From Candidatus Shapirobacteria bacterium (GTDB lineage: Bacteria; Patescibacteriota; Microgenomatia; UBA12405): 19,500 nucleotides of DNA. Both the position numbers and the translations under genes were made by a program. The notes under the pieces were generated by a model. It did not search any database and was not told the origin of the DNA. It saw only the letters and a program-made list of their open reading frames with translations. Position 1 is the first letter of the stretch. Each line of letters starts with the position of its first letter. This document shows, in pieces, positions 7,129 to 14,023 of this stretch. Where the stretch lies: assembly GCA_018500045.2 (NCBI GenBank), contig JAHBAQ020000008.1, positions 1-19,500 on the forward strand, given 5' to 3'.

Positions 7129-7157
7129 TTGTAAAGCTATTTCAGCTTTGTTAGAAT
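7129..7157 (+). promoter_or_regulatory. gyrBA promoter with palindromic spacer
   Basis: A -35 TTGTAA (7129-7134), a 17-base spacer and an extended -10 TG-T-TAGAAT (7149-7157), the most complete promoter in the window. Transcription should start near 7164, giving gyrB a leader of about 40 bases, much longer than other genes here. The spacer holds an inverted repeat, AAAGCT (7133-7138) and AGCTTT (7144-7149), that could be an operator. Confidence 0.6.
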
Positions 7158-7202
7158 GAATCTGTTTTAATAAAAACAATTTTTAACTAATTTTAAGCAA
7201 AA

Positions 7203-9143
7203 ATGGCAGCACAAGAAAATTACACCGGTCAACAAATAGTTGTTTTAGAAGGTCTCGAACCAGTCAGAAAACGCCCCGCCATGTATATCGGTTCTACTGA
7301 CACTAGGGGATTACACCACTGTTTAACCGAAATTATCGACAACTGTATAGATGAAGCTTTGGCTGGATACGCCAAAAATGTTTGGGTTATTATTCATCAG
7401 GACAATTCTGCTACTATCGCCGATGATGGTCGAGGTATTCCCATCGACATTATGCCCAAATACGGCAAACCAGCCATTGAAGTTATTATGACCACTCTTC
7501 ATTCTGGTGGCAAATTTGAAGGTGCTGCTTATAAAGTCTCTGGTGGTCTTCACGGTGTCGGTGCTGCTTGTGTCAACGCTCTCTCTAATCTTTACCAAAT
7601 TGAAGTTCGCCGTGATAATAAAATTAATTTCATTGAATTTTCCCGAGGTGCCTTAAAAACTAAACTTACCCAAATTCCTGAAAGTAAAATTGACCGTATT
7701 AATAAACTTATTCCCAAAACCACTACTGGTACCACTGTTACTTTTTATCCAGATCCAGAAATTTTTAAGGAAACTCAAGAATTTGATGATAAAGTTATTA
7801 TCAAATCTCTCAAAGATCGTGCCTATCTTACCAGTAAAATATATTTCCATTTTTACGACGAAAGAAAAAATACTCAACATCATTATTATTTTGAAGGTGG
7901 TATTCTATCCCTACTCCGTGAATTAAATAAAAACAAAGTTGTTGTTCATGAACCAATTCTCCTCAAGAGAGAAGAGGAAGGGGTTAATGTCGAAGTTGCG
8001 ATTCAATACAACGACACTTTTCAAGAAAATACTCCATCATTTGTCAACATTATCAACACCCACGAAGGTGGTACTCATTTAACCGGTTTCAAAACCGGTT
8101 TAACCAAAGTCATCAAAGATTACGCCGCCAAAAAAGAAATGATGAAATCCAAAGATGACGTCATTACTGGTGACGATGTCCGTGAGGGTTTAACTGCGGT
8201 TGTTTCCATAAAAATGGGTTCAAAAGATCTTCAGTTCGAAGGTCAAACTAAGGGTAAATTAGGTAACAGTGAAGTTCAACCAATTGTTAATAAAGTTGTT
8301 AAAGAAGAGCTTGAAGTTTATTTTGAAGAACACCCTGATGTTGCTAAGGCTATAGTTGGTAAATCAATCTTAGCTATCCAAATTCGTAAAGCTGCTCGTG
8401 CTGCCAAAGACGCTATTATGCGTAAAGGCGCTTTTGAATCCCTTGGTCTTCCCGGAAAATTAGCTGACTGTCAGTCAAAAAATCCTGAAGAATCAGAAAT
8501 TTATATCGTCGAGGGAGATTCTGCAGGTGGTTCAGCCAAACAAGGTCGAGACCGTAAATTCCAAGCCATTTTACCGCTTTGGGGTAAAGCTCTTAATACC
8601 GAAGGTATGCGACTTGATAAAATTGTTGGTTCCGACAAACTAAAAGATTTGATTATTGCCTTAGGAATGGGAATAGGGGAGACAATGAACTTAGAAAAAC
8701 TCCGTTATCACCGTATCATCTTGATGTCCGATGCTGATGTTGACGGTGCCCACATCGCCACCCTCTTATTAACTTTTATGTTCCGTCATTTGCCTAATTT
8801 AGTTGAGAGTGGTTATGTTTACATTGCTATGCCCCCACTTTTCAAGATCAAACAAGGCAAATTTGTTGAATATGCTTATACCGAAGAAGAAAAAGAAGCC
8901 TCCCTTAAAAAGATTGACACCTCGAAATCATTTGATGTTCAACGTTATAAAGGTTTAGGTGAAATGAATCCTCAACAACTTTGGGAAACCACTATGAATC
9001 CTGAAACTAGAATTCTTAAACGTATTACTATTGCAGATGCCGCCAAAGCTGATGAAACTTTCCGGATTTTAATGAGCGAAGATGTCCCGCCTCGCAAAAA
9101 GTTTATCCAAACTCACGCTCACTTAGCCAATCTCGATATTTAA
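7203..9143 (+). CDS. gyrB: DNA gyrase subunit B
   Basis: ATPase and TOPRIM subunit of DNA gyrase (646 aa), which with GyrA introduces negative supercoils using ATP. The GHKL ATPase is seen in RKRPAMYIGSTDTRGLHH, EIIDNCIDEAL, DDGRGIP and GGLHGVGAACVNALS. The transducer has the QTKGKLGN lysine loop. The TOPRIM domain has EGDSAGGSAKQGRDR and the Mg-binding SDADVDGAH; the tail has QRYKGLGEMNPQQLW. Length is that of short GyrB proteins, without the extra 170-residue insert of E. coli. One unusual residue: the core loop reads AILPLWGKALNTE, with Trp460 where Arg or Lys normally stands. It is followed after 35 bases by gyrA, clearly one operon. No Shine-Dalgarno precedes the ATG. Confidence 0.98.
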   Translation: MAAQENYTGQQIVVLEGLEPVRKRPAMYIGSTDTRGLHHCLTEIIDNCIDEALAGYAKNVWVIIHQDNSATIADDGRGIPIDIMPKYGKPAIEVIMTTLHSGGKFEGAAYKVSGGLHGVGAACVNALSNLYQIEVRRDNKINFIEFSRGALKTKLTQIPESKIDRINKLIPKTTTGTTVTFYPDPEIFKETQEFDDKVIIKSLKDRAYLTSKIYFHFYDERKNTQHHYYFEGGILSLLRELNKNKVVVHEPILLKREEEGVNVEVAIQYNDTFQENTPSFVNIINTHEGGTHLTGFKTGLTKVIKDYAAKKEMMKSKDDVITGDDVREGLTAVVSIKMGSKDLQFEGQTKGKLGNSEVQPIVNKVVKEELEVYFEEHPDVAKAIVGKSILAIQIRKAARAAKDAIMRKGAFESLGLPGKLADCQSKNPEESEIYIVEGDSAGGSAKQGRDRKFQAILPLWGKALNTEGMRLDKIVGSDKLKDLIIALGMGIGETMNLEKLRYHRIILMSDADVDGAHIATLLLTFMFRHLPNLVESGYVYIAMPPLFKIKQGKFVEYAYTEEEKEASLKKIDTSKSFDVQRYKGLGEMNPQQLWETTMNPETRILKRITIADAAKADETFRILMSEDVPPRKKFIQTHAHLANLDI

Positions 9144-9178
9144 TTTTAAACATATCAAATTAATAAACTAAACCTAAT

Positions 9179-11863
9179 ATGGCAGACACAAATAACACCA
9201 ATATCATTCATATTAAAGAAAATAATACCGGTCGAATTCTTCCTGTTGATATCGTTCCTGAAATGGAGAAGTCGTATCTAGACTACTCCATGTCAGTTAT
9301 CGTTTCTAGGGCCCTTCCGGATGTTAGAGACGGTCTTAAACCAGTCCACCGACGCATCATATATGCTATGAACCAACTTGGTTTATCGGTCACTGGTAAA
9401 AATGTTAAATCCGCCGCTGTTGTTGGTGATGTTATGAAATCCTACCATCCCCACGGAGACAGTTCTATCTACGGTGCCTTAGTTCGTATGGCTCAGGATT
9501 TTTCAATGCGTTATCTTTTAGTCCAAGGACAGGGTAATTTTGGATCAATTGACGGCGACCCTCCAGCCGCTATGCGTTACACCGAAGTCAAAATGGCCAA
9601 GATGACTCCGGAAATGGTATCTGATATCAACAAAGAAACAGTTGAAATGGTCGATAATTATGATGCCTCAACCAAAGAACCATCTGTTTTGCCAGTTCGT
9701 ATACCTAATCTTTTGCTCAATGGTGCCGATGGTATTGCTGTCGGTATGGCCACCCGCATTCCACCCCACAACTTAAAAGAAATTTGTAGTGCCATTGATA
9801 TTGTTTTAGACAAATGCCATTTAGAAAAAATCGAATCGGAAATCGAAATTAACAATATTCTTGCTCCACCAAAAAATACTCAAGAAATGGTGCTTCGTCC
9901 AGTTTATGAACTCGAAAAACAAAAATTCAATTTTGAAACTAATGCTACTATCGAAGATCTAACCAAGGTTGTCCAAGGACCAGACTTTCCAACTTATGGC
10001 GAAATTTACGGTAAAACCGGAATTCTAGAAATGTATAATACTGGTCGAGGTAAATTTGCTGTCCGAGGTAAAACCAGTATTGAAGAAACTAAATTGGGCA
10101 AAATTAGAATCATTATCACCGAACTTCCTTACCAAGTTAATAAAGCCGAATTTGTCAAAAAAATTGCTGATCTTGTTCGCGATAAAAAAATTATTGGTAT
10201 TTCTGATCTTCGTGATGAATCTGATCGACACGGTATTCGGGTTGTAGTTGAAATCAAGAAAAACGGTAAACCAAAATCTATTTTAAACAAACTCTTTAAA
10301 TATACTGCTCTTCAATCTTCATATTCTGCCAATATGTTGGCCTTGGTTAATGGTGTTCCTCAAACCCTTAACTTACGCCAAATGTTACTTCTTTTTATTC
10401 GTCACCGAGAAACCATTGTCCGTCGTCGAACTCTTTTTGATCTCAAAGCCGCTTGTATGCGAGCTCATATTCTCGAGGGTCTCAAAAAAGCTCTTGATTT
10501 TATTGATGAAGTTATCAAAACTATCCGGGGTACCAAACCAGATGAAGACGCTAAAACCAGACTTATGGATAAATTTGGTTTTACTGATCTTCAAGCTCAA
10601 GCCATTTTGGATATGCAACTCAAAAAACTCTCCGGTCTCGAACGCCAAAAACTTGACGACGAATACGCTCAAGTTCAAGAAATTATTACTCAACTAACCA
10701 GCATTGTCACTATTCCTGAAAAAATGATTGGTGTTCTTAAAAGTGAAAACAACGAAATCTCCGAAAAATACGGTGATACCCGTCGGACTAAAATATACGT
10801 TAGAGGATTGGAAGAATTTAGTGAAGAAGATTTAGTTCCCAACGAATCAGTTTTAGTCGCCCTTACCAAAACCGGTTATATTAAACGAGTTCCTAAAGAA
10901 ACTTATCACACCCAAAAACGTGGCGGTATTGGAGTTGTTGGTATGGCTACCAAACAAGAAGACGAAATCGAATGTATGCTTTCGGTTGATACTCACGATG
11001 AATTATTATTCTTTACTAACCGCGGCCGAGTTTTCAAAACCAAAGTTTGGGATATTCAGGAAGGTACCCGACAAGCCAAAGGTCAAGCCGTCATTAACTT
11101 AATTAACATTCTTCAAGGCGAATCTGTTCACACTGTTCTTCCTATCGCCAAAAATAGCGGCTGTAAATACATTTTATTGGCCACCAAAAAAGGTGTCATC
11201 AAAAAAACTTCCATTGATAAATTCAAGAATATTCGTCAAAGCGGTCTAGCGGCTATCAAACTCGATACTGGCGATCAACTAGCCTGGGCCAAACTTACCG
11301 ATGGTAACAATCAAATATTTTTAGTTACTGAAAATGGCAAATGTATTCGCTTTAACGAAAATGATACCCGTCCTATGGGTCGTCATACCCGCGGTGTTCG
11401 GGGTATTTTACTTAAAGGTGAAGACGTTCTAGTCGGTATGGATATTATTCCGCAGTCAGTCGAAAAAACTACCGCCAAAACCAAAGAAAAGTTGTTCCGC
11501 CACCTATTAGTCGTCACCGAAAACGGCGTTGGCAAACGCAGTGATGTCTACCTTTATCCACTCCAAAAACGTGGTGGTATTGGAGTTAAAGTTGCTAATT
11601 TAACTTCAAAGACTGGCAATATTGCCGCTGCTCAAGTCGTTTCTGAAATTCACGATCAGGTAATTTTAGTTTCCAAAAAAGCCGTTACTATTAAATTACC
11701 TCTCAAAAATATTCCTACTCTTAGTCGCAACACTAAAGGGGTTATTTTAATGAGATTTAAGTCAACTGATGACAAACTAACCGCTATGACAGTTTTGGAA
11801 AAAGGTGAGATCGAAGAAACCCAGACCGAAAAACCGACTGAAACAAAAACAAATCAGGCCTAA
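9179..11863 (+). CDS. gyrA: DNA gyrase subunit A
   Basis: Cleavage-rejoining and DNA-wrapping subunit (894 aa). The N-terminal breakage domain shows SRALPDVRDGLKPVHRRI, the quinolone region YHPHGDSSIYGALVRMAQ, and catalytic Tyr134 in AAMRYTEVKM. The coiled-coil tower and its GLERQKLDDEY region follow, then a six-bladed C-terminal pinwheel from about residue 540. Two points are odd. The position matching E. coli Asp87 is Gly99, while the Ser83 equivalent (Ser95) is kept. The GyrA-box (QRRGGKG in E. coli) is QKRGGIG at 579-585 and the same heptapeptide recurs at 796-802. Complete blades, the box and the gyrB neighbour favour gyrase over topoisomerase IV. It ends in a short acidic/Thr-rich tail. 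Confidence 0.97.
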   Translation: MADTNNTNIIHIKENNTGRILPVDIVPEMEKSYLDYSMSVIVSRALPDVRDGLKPVHRRIIYAMNQLGLSVTGKNVKSAAVVGDVMKSYHPHGDSSIYGALVRMAQDFSMRYLLVQGQGNFGSIDGDPPAAMRYTEVKMAKMTPEMVSDINKETVEMVDNYDASTKEPSVLPVRIPNLLLNGADGIAVGMATRIPPHNLKEICSAIDIVLDKCHLEKIESEIEINNILAPPKNTQEMVLRPVYELEKQKFNFETNATIEDLTKVVQGPDFPTYGEIYGKTGILEMYNTGRGKFAVRGKTSIEETKLGKIRIIITELPYQVNKAEFVKKIADLVRDKKIIGISDLRDESDRHGIRVVVEIKKNGKPKSILNKLFKYTALQSSYSANMLALVNGVPQTLNLRQMLLLFIRHRETIVRRRTLFDLKAACMRAHILEGLKKALDFIDEVIKTIRGTKPDEDAKTRLMDKFGFTDLQAQAILDMQLKKLSGLERQKLDDEYAQVQEIITQLTSIVTIPEKMIGVLKSENNEISEKYGDTRRTKIYVRGLEEFSEEDLVPNESVLVALTKTGYIKRVPKETYHTQKRGGIGVVGMATKQEDEIECMLSVDTHDELLFFTNRGRVFKTKVWDIQEGTRQAKGQAVINLINILQGESVHTVLPIAKNSGCKYILLATKKGVIKKTSIDKFKNIRQSGLAAIKLDTGDQLAWAKLTDGNNQIFLVTENGKCIRFNENDTRPMGRHTRGVRGILLKGEDVLVGMDIIPQSVEKTTAKTKEKLFRHLLVVTENGVGKRSDVYLYPLQKRGGIGVKVANLTSKTGNIAAAQVVSEIHDQVILVSKKAVTIKLPLKNIPTLSRNTKGVILMRFKSTDDKLTAMTVLEKGEIEETQTEKPTETKTNQA

Positions 11864-11881
11864 ATATTAATCTGCAAATCA

Positions 11882-11915
11882 TTTAAGGCTCCAATTTAAA
11901 AATTGGAGCCTTAAA
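11882..11915. terminator. 15-bp perfect hairpin after gyrA, possible terminator without U tract
   Basis: Bases 11882-11896 (TTTAAGGCTCCAATT) pair with 11901-11915 (AATTGGAGCCTTAAA) around a TAAA loop, 18 bases after the gyrA stop. The stem is long and perfect, but on neither strand is it followed by a good T run, so it may terminate weakly or protect the 3' end of the gyrase message. Confidence 0.6.
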
Positions 11916-12038
11916 AATTCAAACCTAAATTATTTGAAAATTAAAATGTACAGATTTATTAGATATTATAGGAAATACATCTTTGATAAGTATCAATTAG
12001 CAGAGTAGGGAAGTAGTTGCTAACAAATCATCAATTTT

Positions 12039-12068
12039 TAGTTTAACCCTAATTTAGGGTAAAAACTA
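12039..12068. repeat. 30-bp near-perfect palindrome
   Basis: TAGTTT (12039-12044), ACCCTAA (12046-12052), one central T, TTAGGGT (12054-12060), AAACTA (12063-12068). Thirteen of the paired positions per side match, with only one or two unpaired bases between segments. Its almost absent loop suggests a dimeric protein-binding site rather than an RNA terminator. It lies 125 bp beyond the recombinase stop. Confidence 0.6.
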
Positions 12069-12193
12069 TTTGTCAAGCCTACACAAAACCTATTCCAACA
12101 TTTTTTTATACAAATCAAGGTAAAACCACGCTACTATAGGATCATTATTAAAAATAAATAATAGGGGAGTCGTCTAGAAATATTTTAACTAAA

Positions 12194-13132
12194 CTAGTTG
12201 TTTCCTATATGAAATTTTTCATGGACTTCTCGAAGTCTAGCATCAGTCACATGAGTATAAATTTGAGTTGTGGCAATATTTTTATGACCCAGCAATTCTT
12301 GGACAGATCGCAGATCAGCACCTCGTTGCAATAAATCTGTTGCCATCGAATGTCTTAAAGTATGAGGCGTTGCTGCCACTGGTAAATTTGCCTGACGCAC
12401 ATATTTTTTTACCAAACGTTGAACCGATCTGGCTGTCAGTCTAGTTTCTTCATCCAACAACCCAATTTCTTCTTTTGGTCGCAAGTCTCTTATAAACAAC
12501 GGTTTATAATGATCCATTCTACTTTTTAAATACTTATCTATCCACTCGGCCGCATGTTTGGTAATAAATACCACCCTTAACCGACCACCCTTACCAATCA
12601 CTCCAAACTCACGGGTATTTAAATTTATCTGTTCCCTATTCAGGGAAACCAATTCTGATACCCGCAATCCAGTCGAAAATAACAATTCCAAAATTGATCT
12701 ATCCCTCAATCCATTTTTTGCTGAATTTAATGGCTGATTTAATAATCTGGTCATTTGTTCTTCAGATAAAAATTTTAAAGAGTGATCTTTCACTTTCGGC
12801 ACATCCAATTTTTCCGGTTGAAGCACCTCCATATCATTTTTTACTAACCATTTCAAAAACGACCTTAAAGAGATTACGTAATACCCTTGAGTTACTAACT
12901 TCATCTCTCCTTTAGTCCCTTTCTGTCTTGATAGATATAATCTGAATTCTCTTATATTTTCTGCCGTCAAATCATCAACTGTCGGATTTTCAATTTTCTT
13001 ATTAGTTGTTAAAAAATCAATTAAAACTCCTAAGTAATGTTCATAATTCCGGATTGTCAGTTTTGAACAGTTCCTTTCAATTTCCAAATGTTCCAAAAAA
13101 TGTCTTTCTAATGTCGCTAAATCTTTTTCCAT
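12194..13132 (-). CDS. Tyrosine recombinase, XerC/XerD-like
   Basis: Site-specific recombinase (312 aa). The N-terminal SAM-like core-binding domain spans about residues 1-100; the catalytic domain has the full set R157 (TGLRVSEL), K181 (GKGGRLRVV), H257-x2-R260 (HTLRHSMA), H283 (LLGHKNIATTQ) and the nucleophile Y292 (IYTHV). Length fits XerC/D (about 300). It could be the cell's dimer-resolving recombinase acting alone, or the recombinase of a small element. No integron-specific insertion is evident. It stands alone, flanked by 330 bp and 890 bp of non-coding DNA with shared short repeats, which is unusual in this compact genome. Translation starts 5 bases after a possible extended -10, without a Shine-Dalgarno. 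Confidence 0.93.
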   Translation of the reverse strand: MEKDLATLERHFLEHLEIERNCSKLTIRNYEHYLGVLIDFLTTNKKIENPTVDDLTAENIREFRLYLSRQKGTKGEMKLVTQGYYVISLRSFLKWLVKNDMEVLQPEKLDVPKVKDHSLKFLSEEQMTRLLNQPLNSAKNGLRDRSILELLFSTGLRVSELVSLNREQINLNTREFGVIGKGGRLRVVFITKHAAEWIDKYLKSRMDHYKPLFIRDLRPKEEIGLLDEETRLTARSVQRLVKKYVRQANLPVAATPHTLRHSMATDLLQRGADLRSVQELLGHKNIATTQIYTHVTDARLREVHEKFHIGNN

Positions 13133-13137
13133 AAATC

Positions 13138-13146
13138 ATCTTACCA
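13138..13146 (-). promoter_or_regulatory. Possible extended -10 for the recombinase
   Basis: On the - strand TGGTAAGAT (extended -10 form) ends 5 bases before the ATG. If used, the transcript would start at about the start codon. No -35 is seen, and a longer leader reaching into the structured region beyond 13240 is equally possible. Confidence 0.35.
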
Positions 13147-13228
13147 TTTTTAGATTTAAAATTGATTTTCGATGATTAAGAATCCACCATCTATCGTCTA
13201 AATACGTTCTAGGGGCTCTGGTGACGTC

Positions 13229-13241
13229 TTAGGTTCAAAAT
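13229..13241. repeat. 13-bp inverted repeat, left copy
   Basis: TTAGGTTCAAAAT is the exact reverse complement of ATTTTGAACCTAA at 13864-13876. The pair encloses about 620 bp of non-coding DNA containing the DnaA box. Confidence 0.7.
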
Positions 13242-13273
13242 GCCTGTTTTTAGGCACAATCTCTATTTTTATC

Positions 13274-13315
13274 TGTTCGACTACCCTGCTTTAACTAGGC
13301 TGGGGGAGTCGAACA
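13274..13315. repeat. Long hairpin upstream of the recombinase
   Basis: TGTTCGACT (13274-13282) and AGTCGAACA (13307-13315) form a perfect 9-bp outer stem. After an A-G mismatch, CCC (13284-13286) can pair with GGG (13303-13305), extended by two G-U pairs on the + strand. It lies about 140 bp upstream of the recombinase start. It may be a structured leader, a recombinase site or an extruding single-strand structure. Confidence 0.6.
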
Positions 13316-13340
13316 AGGGTAAGGGGAGTCAAGACAAAAT

Positions 13341-13356
13341 TTTCTAACCTAAAAAC
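13341..13356 (+). repeat. 16-bp direct repeat, copy 1
   Basis: TTTCTAACCTAAAAAC, identical to 13972-13987. It contains the recurring word AACCTAAA. The two copies bracket about 615 bp without genes. Confidence 0.75.
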
Positions 13357-13692
13357 TAAAAAAATCCCAGATCAGACCAGCCGGAGAATAAACCCATTTT
13401 TTAGATCCTGAATTAAATCCAGAAATTCCCCAAAAAGAGAAATAAAAGGAAAAATAAATATTTCTAACTTTTTCAAAAACCACCCCTCCCCTCGCTTCAG
13501 AATTTTAATAGAGTCGCAAAAGATACATTGTGCGACATACTATTTTAAGCTCACCCACCAGAGGGAGATAGCACTCAATTATTTATAGTGTCAGTAACTT
13601 TATTTCTCTTTATTTATTCTTTTATTTCTATTAATTCTTTACTATTTCGACCCCTATTCCTCCCTTCTGGCCCCTCCCTAGGAAGTACACTT

Positions 13693-13810
13693 TGATATAG
13701 TTACCAAACCTAAACTTATCCACAGAGACTATATCACACTATATCATTTCTCTACCCGTGAAAATTATAGGATATATCGTGAAAAATATTATAGGCTGTA
13801 TATTATAGGA
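13693..13810. repeat. Iteron-like repeats around a DnaA box
   Basis: The 9-mer ACTATATCA occurs at 13728-13736 and 13738-13746 in tandem and, inverted, as TGATATAGT at 13693-13701, flanking the DnaA box. Next come two related direct repeats, CGTGAAAATTATAGG (13757-13771) and CGTGAAAAATATTATAGG (13778-13795), and a third TTATAGG (13803-13809). The density and ordering are like a replication or partition control region. Confidence 0.65.
13716..13724 (+). promoter_or_regulatory. Consensus DnaA box TTATCCACA
   Basis: Exact match to the TTATCCACA box bound by the initiator DnaA, inside the iteron cluster and about 65 bp from the T-rich low-GC tract ending near 13650. A 9-base match alone can be chance; its setting makes it more notable. 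Confidence 0.55.
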
Positions 13811-13863
13811 CACTTCCCTACTTCACCCTCACCCATCAAAAAATTTTTCTCCATATAACTCTT

Positions 13864-13876
13864 ATTTTGAACCTAA
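13864..13876. repeat. 13-bp inverted repeat, right copy
   Basis: ATTTTGAACCTAA, exact reverse complement of 13229-13241, and again containing the AACCTAA word. Confidence 0.7.
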
Positions 13877-13971
13877 ATTACTCTCTTACCAAACCAAAAA
13901 CTTGTTTATATATCTGAAAAAATGACAGGCTGACTAACTGACAGGCTCAAAAATTTCCCTTATCTCCCCTC

Positions 13972-13987
13972 TTTCTAACCTAAAAAC
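13972..13987 (+). repeat. 16-bp direct repeat, copy 2
   Basis: TTTCTAACCTAAAAAC, identical to 13341-13356, lying 37 bases beyond the 3' end of the ABC transporter gene. Confidence 0.75.
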
Positions 13988-14023
13988 ATCAATTTATCCC
14001 TAAAATACCGTAATAAATCTTAA

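Larger units (their letters stand above)
11864..12193. other. 330-bp non-coding stretch between gyrA and the recombinase
   Basis: No plausible gene or tRNA is seen. It holds the hairpin at 11882-11915, a palindrome at 12039-12068, one AACCTAAA (11922-11929), one TATTATAGGA (11964-11973) and one GGGGAGTC (12164-12171); each of these short words recurs in the larger non-coding stretch on the other side of the recombinase. The two flanking genes converge here. Confidence 0.7.
13133..14023. other. 891-bp structured non-coding region
   Basis: No gene-like ORF, tRNA, RNase P, SRP or tmRNA signature was found on either strand. The region is AT-rich and strongly C over G on the + strand (for example C19 to G2 in 13801-13860). 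In order it holds: small hairpin TGCCT/AGGCA (13241-13256); the main hairpin (13274-13315); GGGGAGTC copies at 13303 and 13323; hairpin GTCGCA/TGCGAC (13513-13536); a T-rich, very AT-rich tract (about 13578-13650); a DnaA box with iterons (13693-13810); tandem TGACAGGCT (13923-13931, 13939-13947); and bracketing direct and inverted repeats. The whole resembles a control region for replication or recombination. Confidence 0.75.

Noticed and set aside
8079..8102. Inverted repeat AACCGGTTT/AAACCGGTT inside gyrB
   Set aside because: It falls in codons for the conserved THLTGFKTGLTK stretch and is explained by repeated Thr-Gly codons.
12144..12162. ATTATT/AATAAT hairpin as terminator of the recombinase
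   Set aside because: Six A-T pairs with a 7-base loop and no T run on the - strand; too weak.
13274..13315. Integron attC site
   Set aside because: The arms read GTTCGAC then GTCGAAC, the reverse order of attC (RYYYAAC then GTTRRRY), there are no extrahelical bases of the usual kind, and no cassette genes follow.
13274..13330. T-arm of a tRNA or tmRNA on the - strand (TTCGACTCCCCC)
   Set aside because: The preceding bases do not pair with CCCCC to make a T stem, and no acceptor or anticodon arm or tmRNA core can be found.
13923..13947. CRISPR-like repeat TGACAGGCT
   Set aside because: Only two 9-base copies with a 7-base gap and no cas genes.
13133..14023. Main chromosomal origin oriC
   Set aside because: Not accepted as such: only one consensus DnaA box, no dnaA or dnaN, convergent gene orientation and no evident skew change. 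Kept only as an origin-like control region.
11864..14023. A XerC/D dif site
   Set aside because: No 28-bp sequence with two 11-bp arms and a 6-bp centre resembling known dif sites was found by eye.
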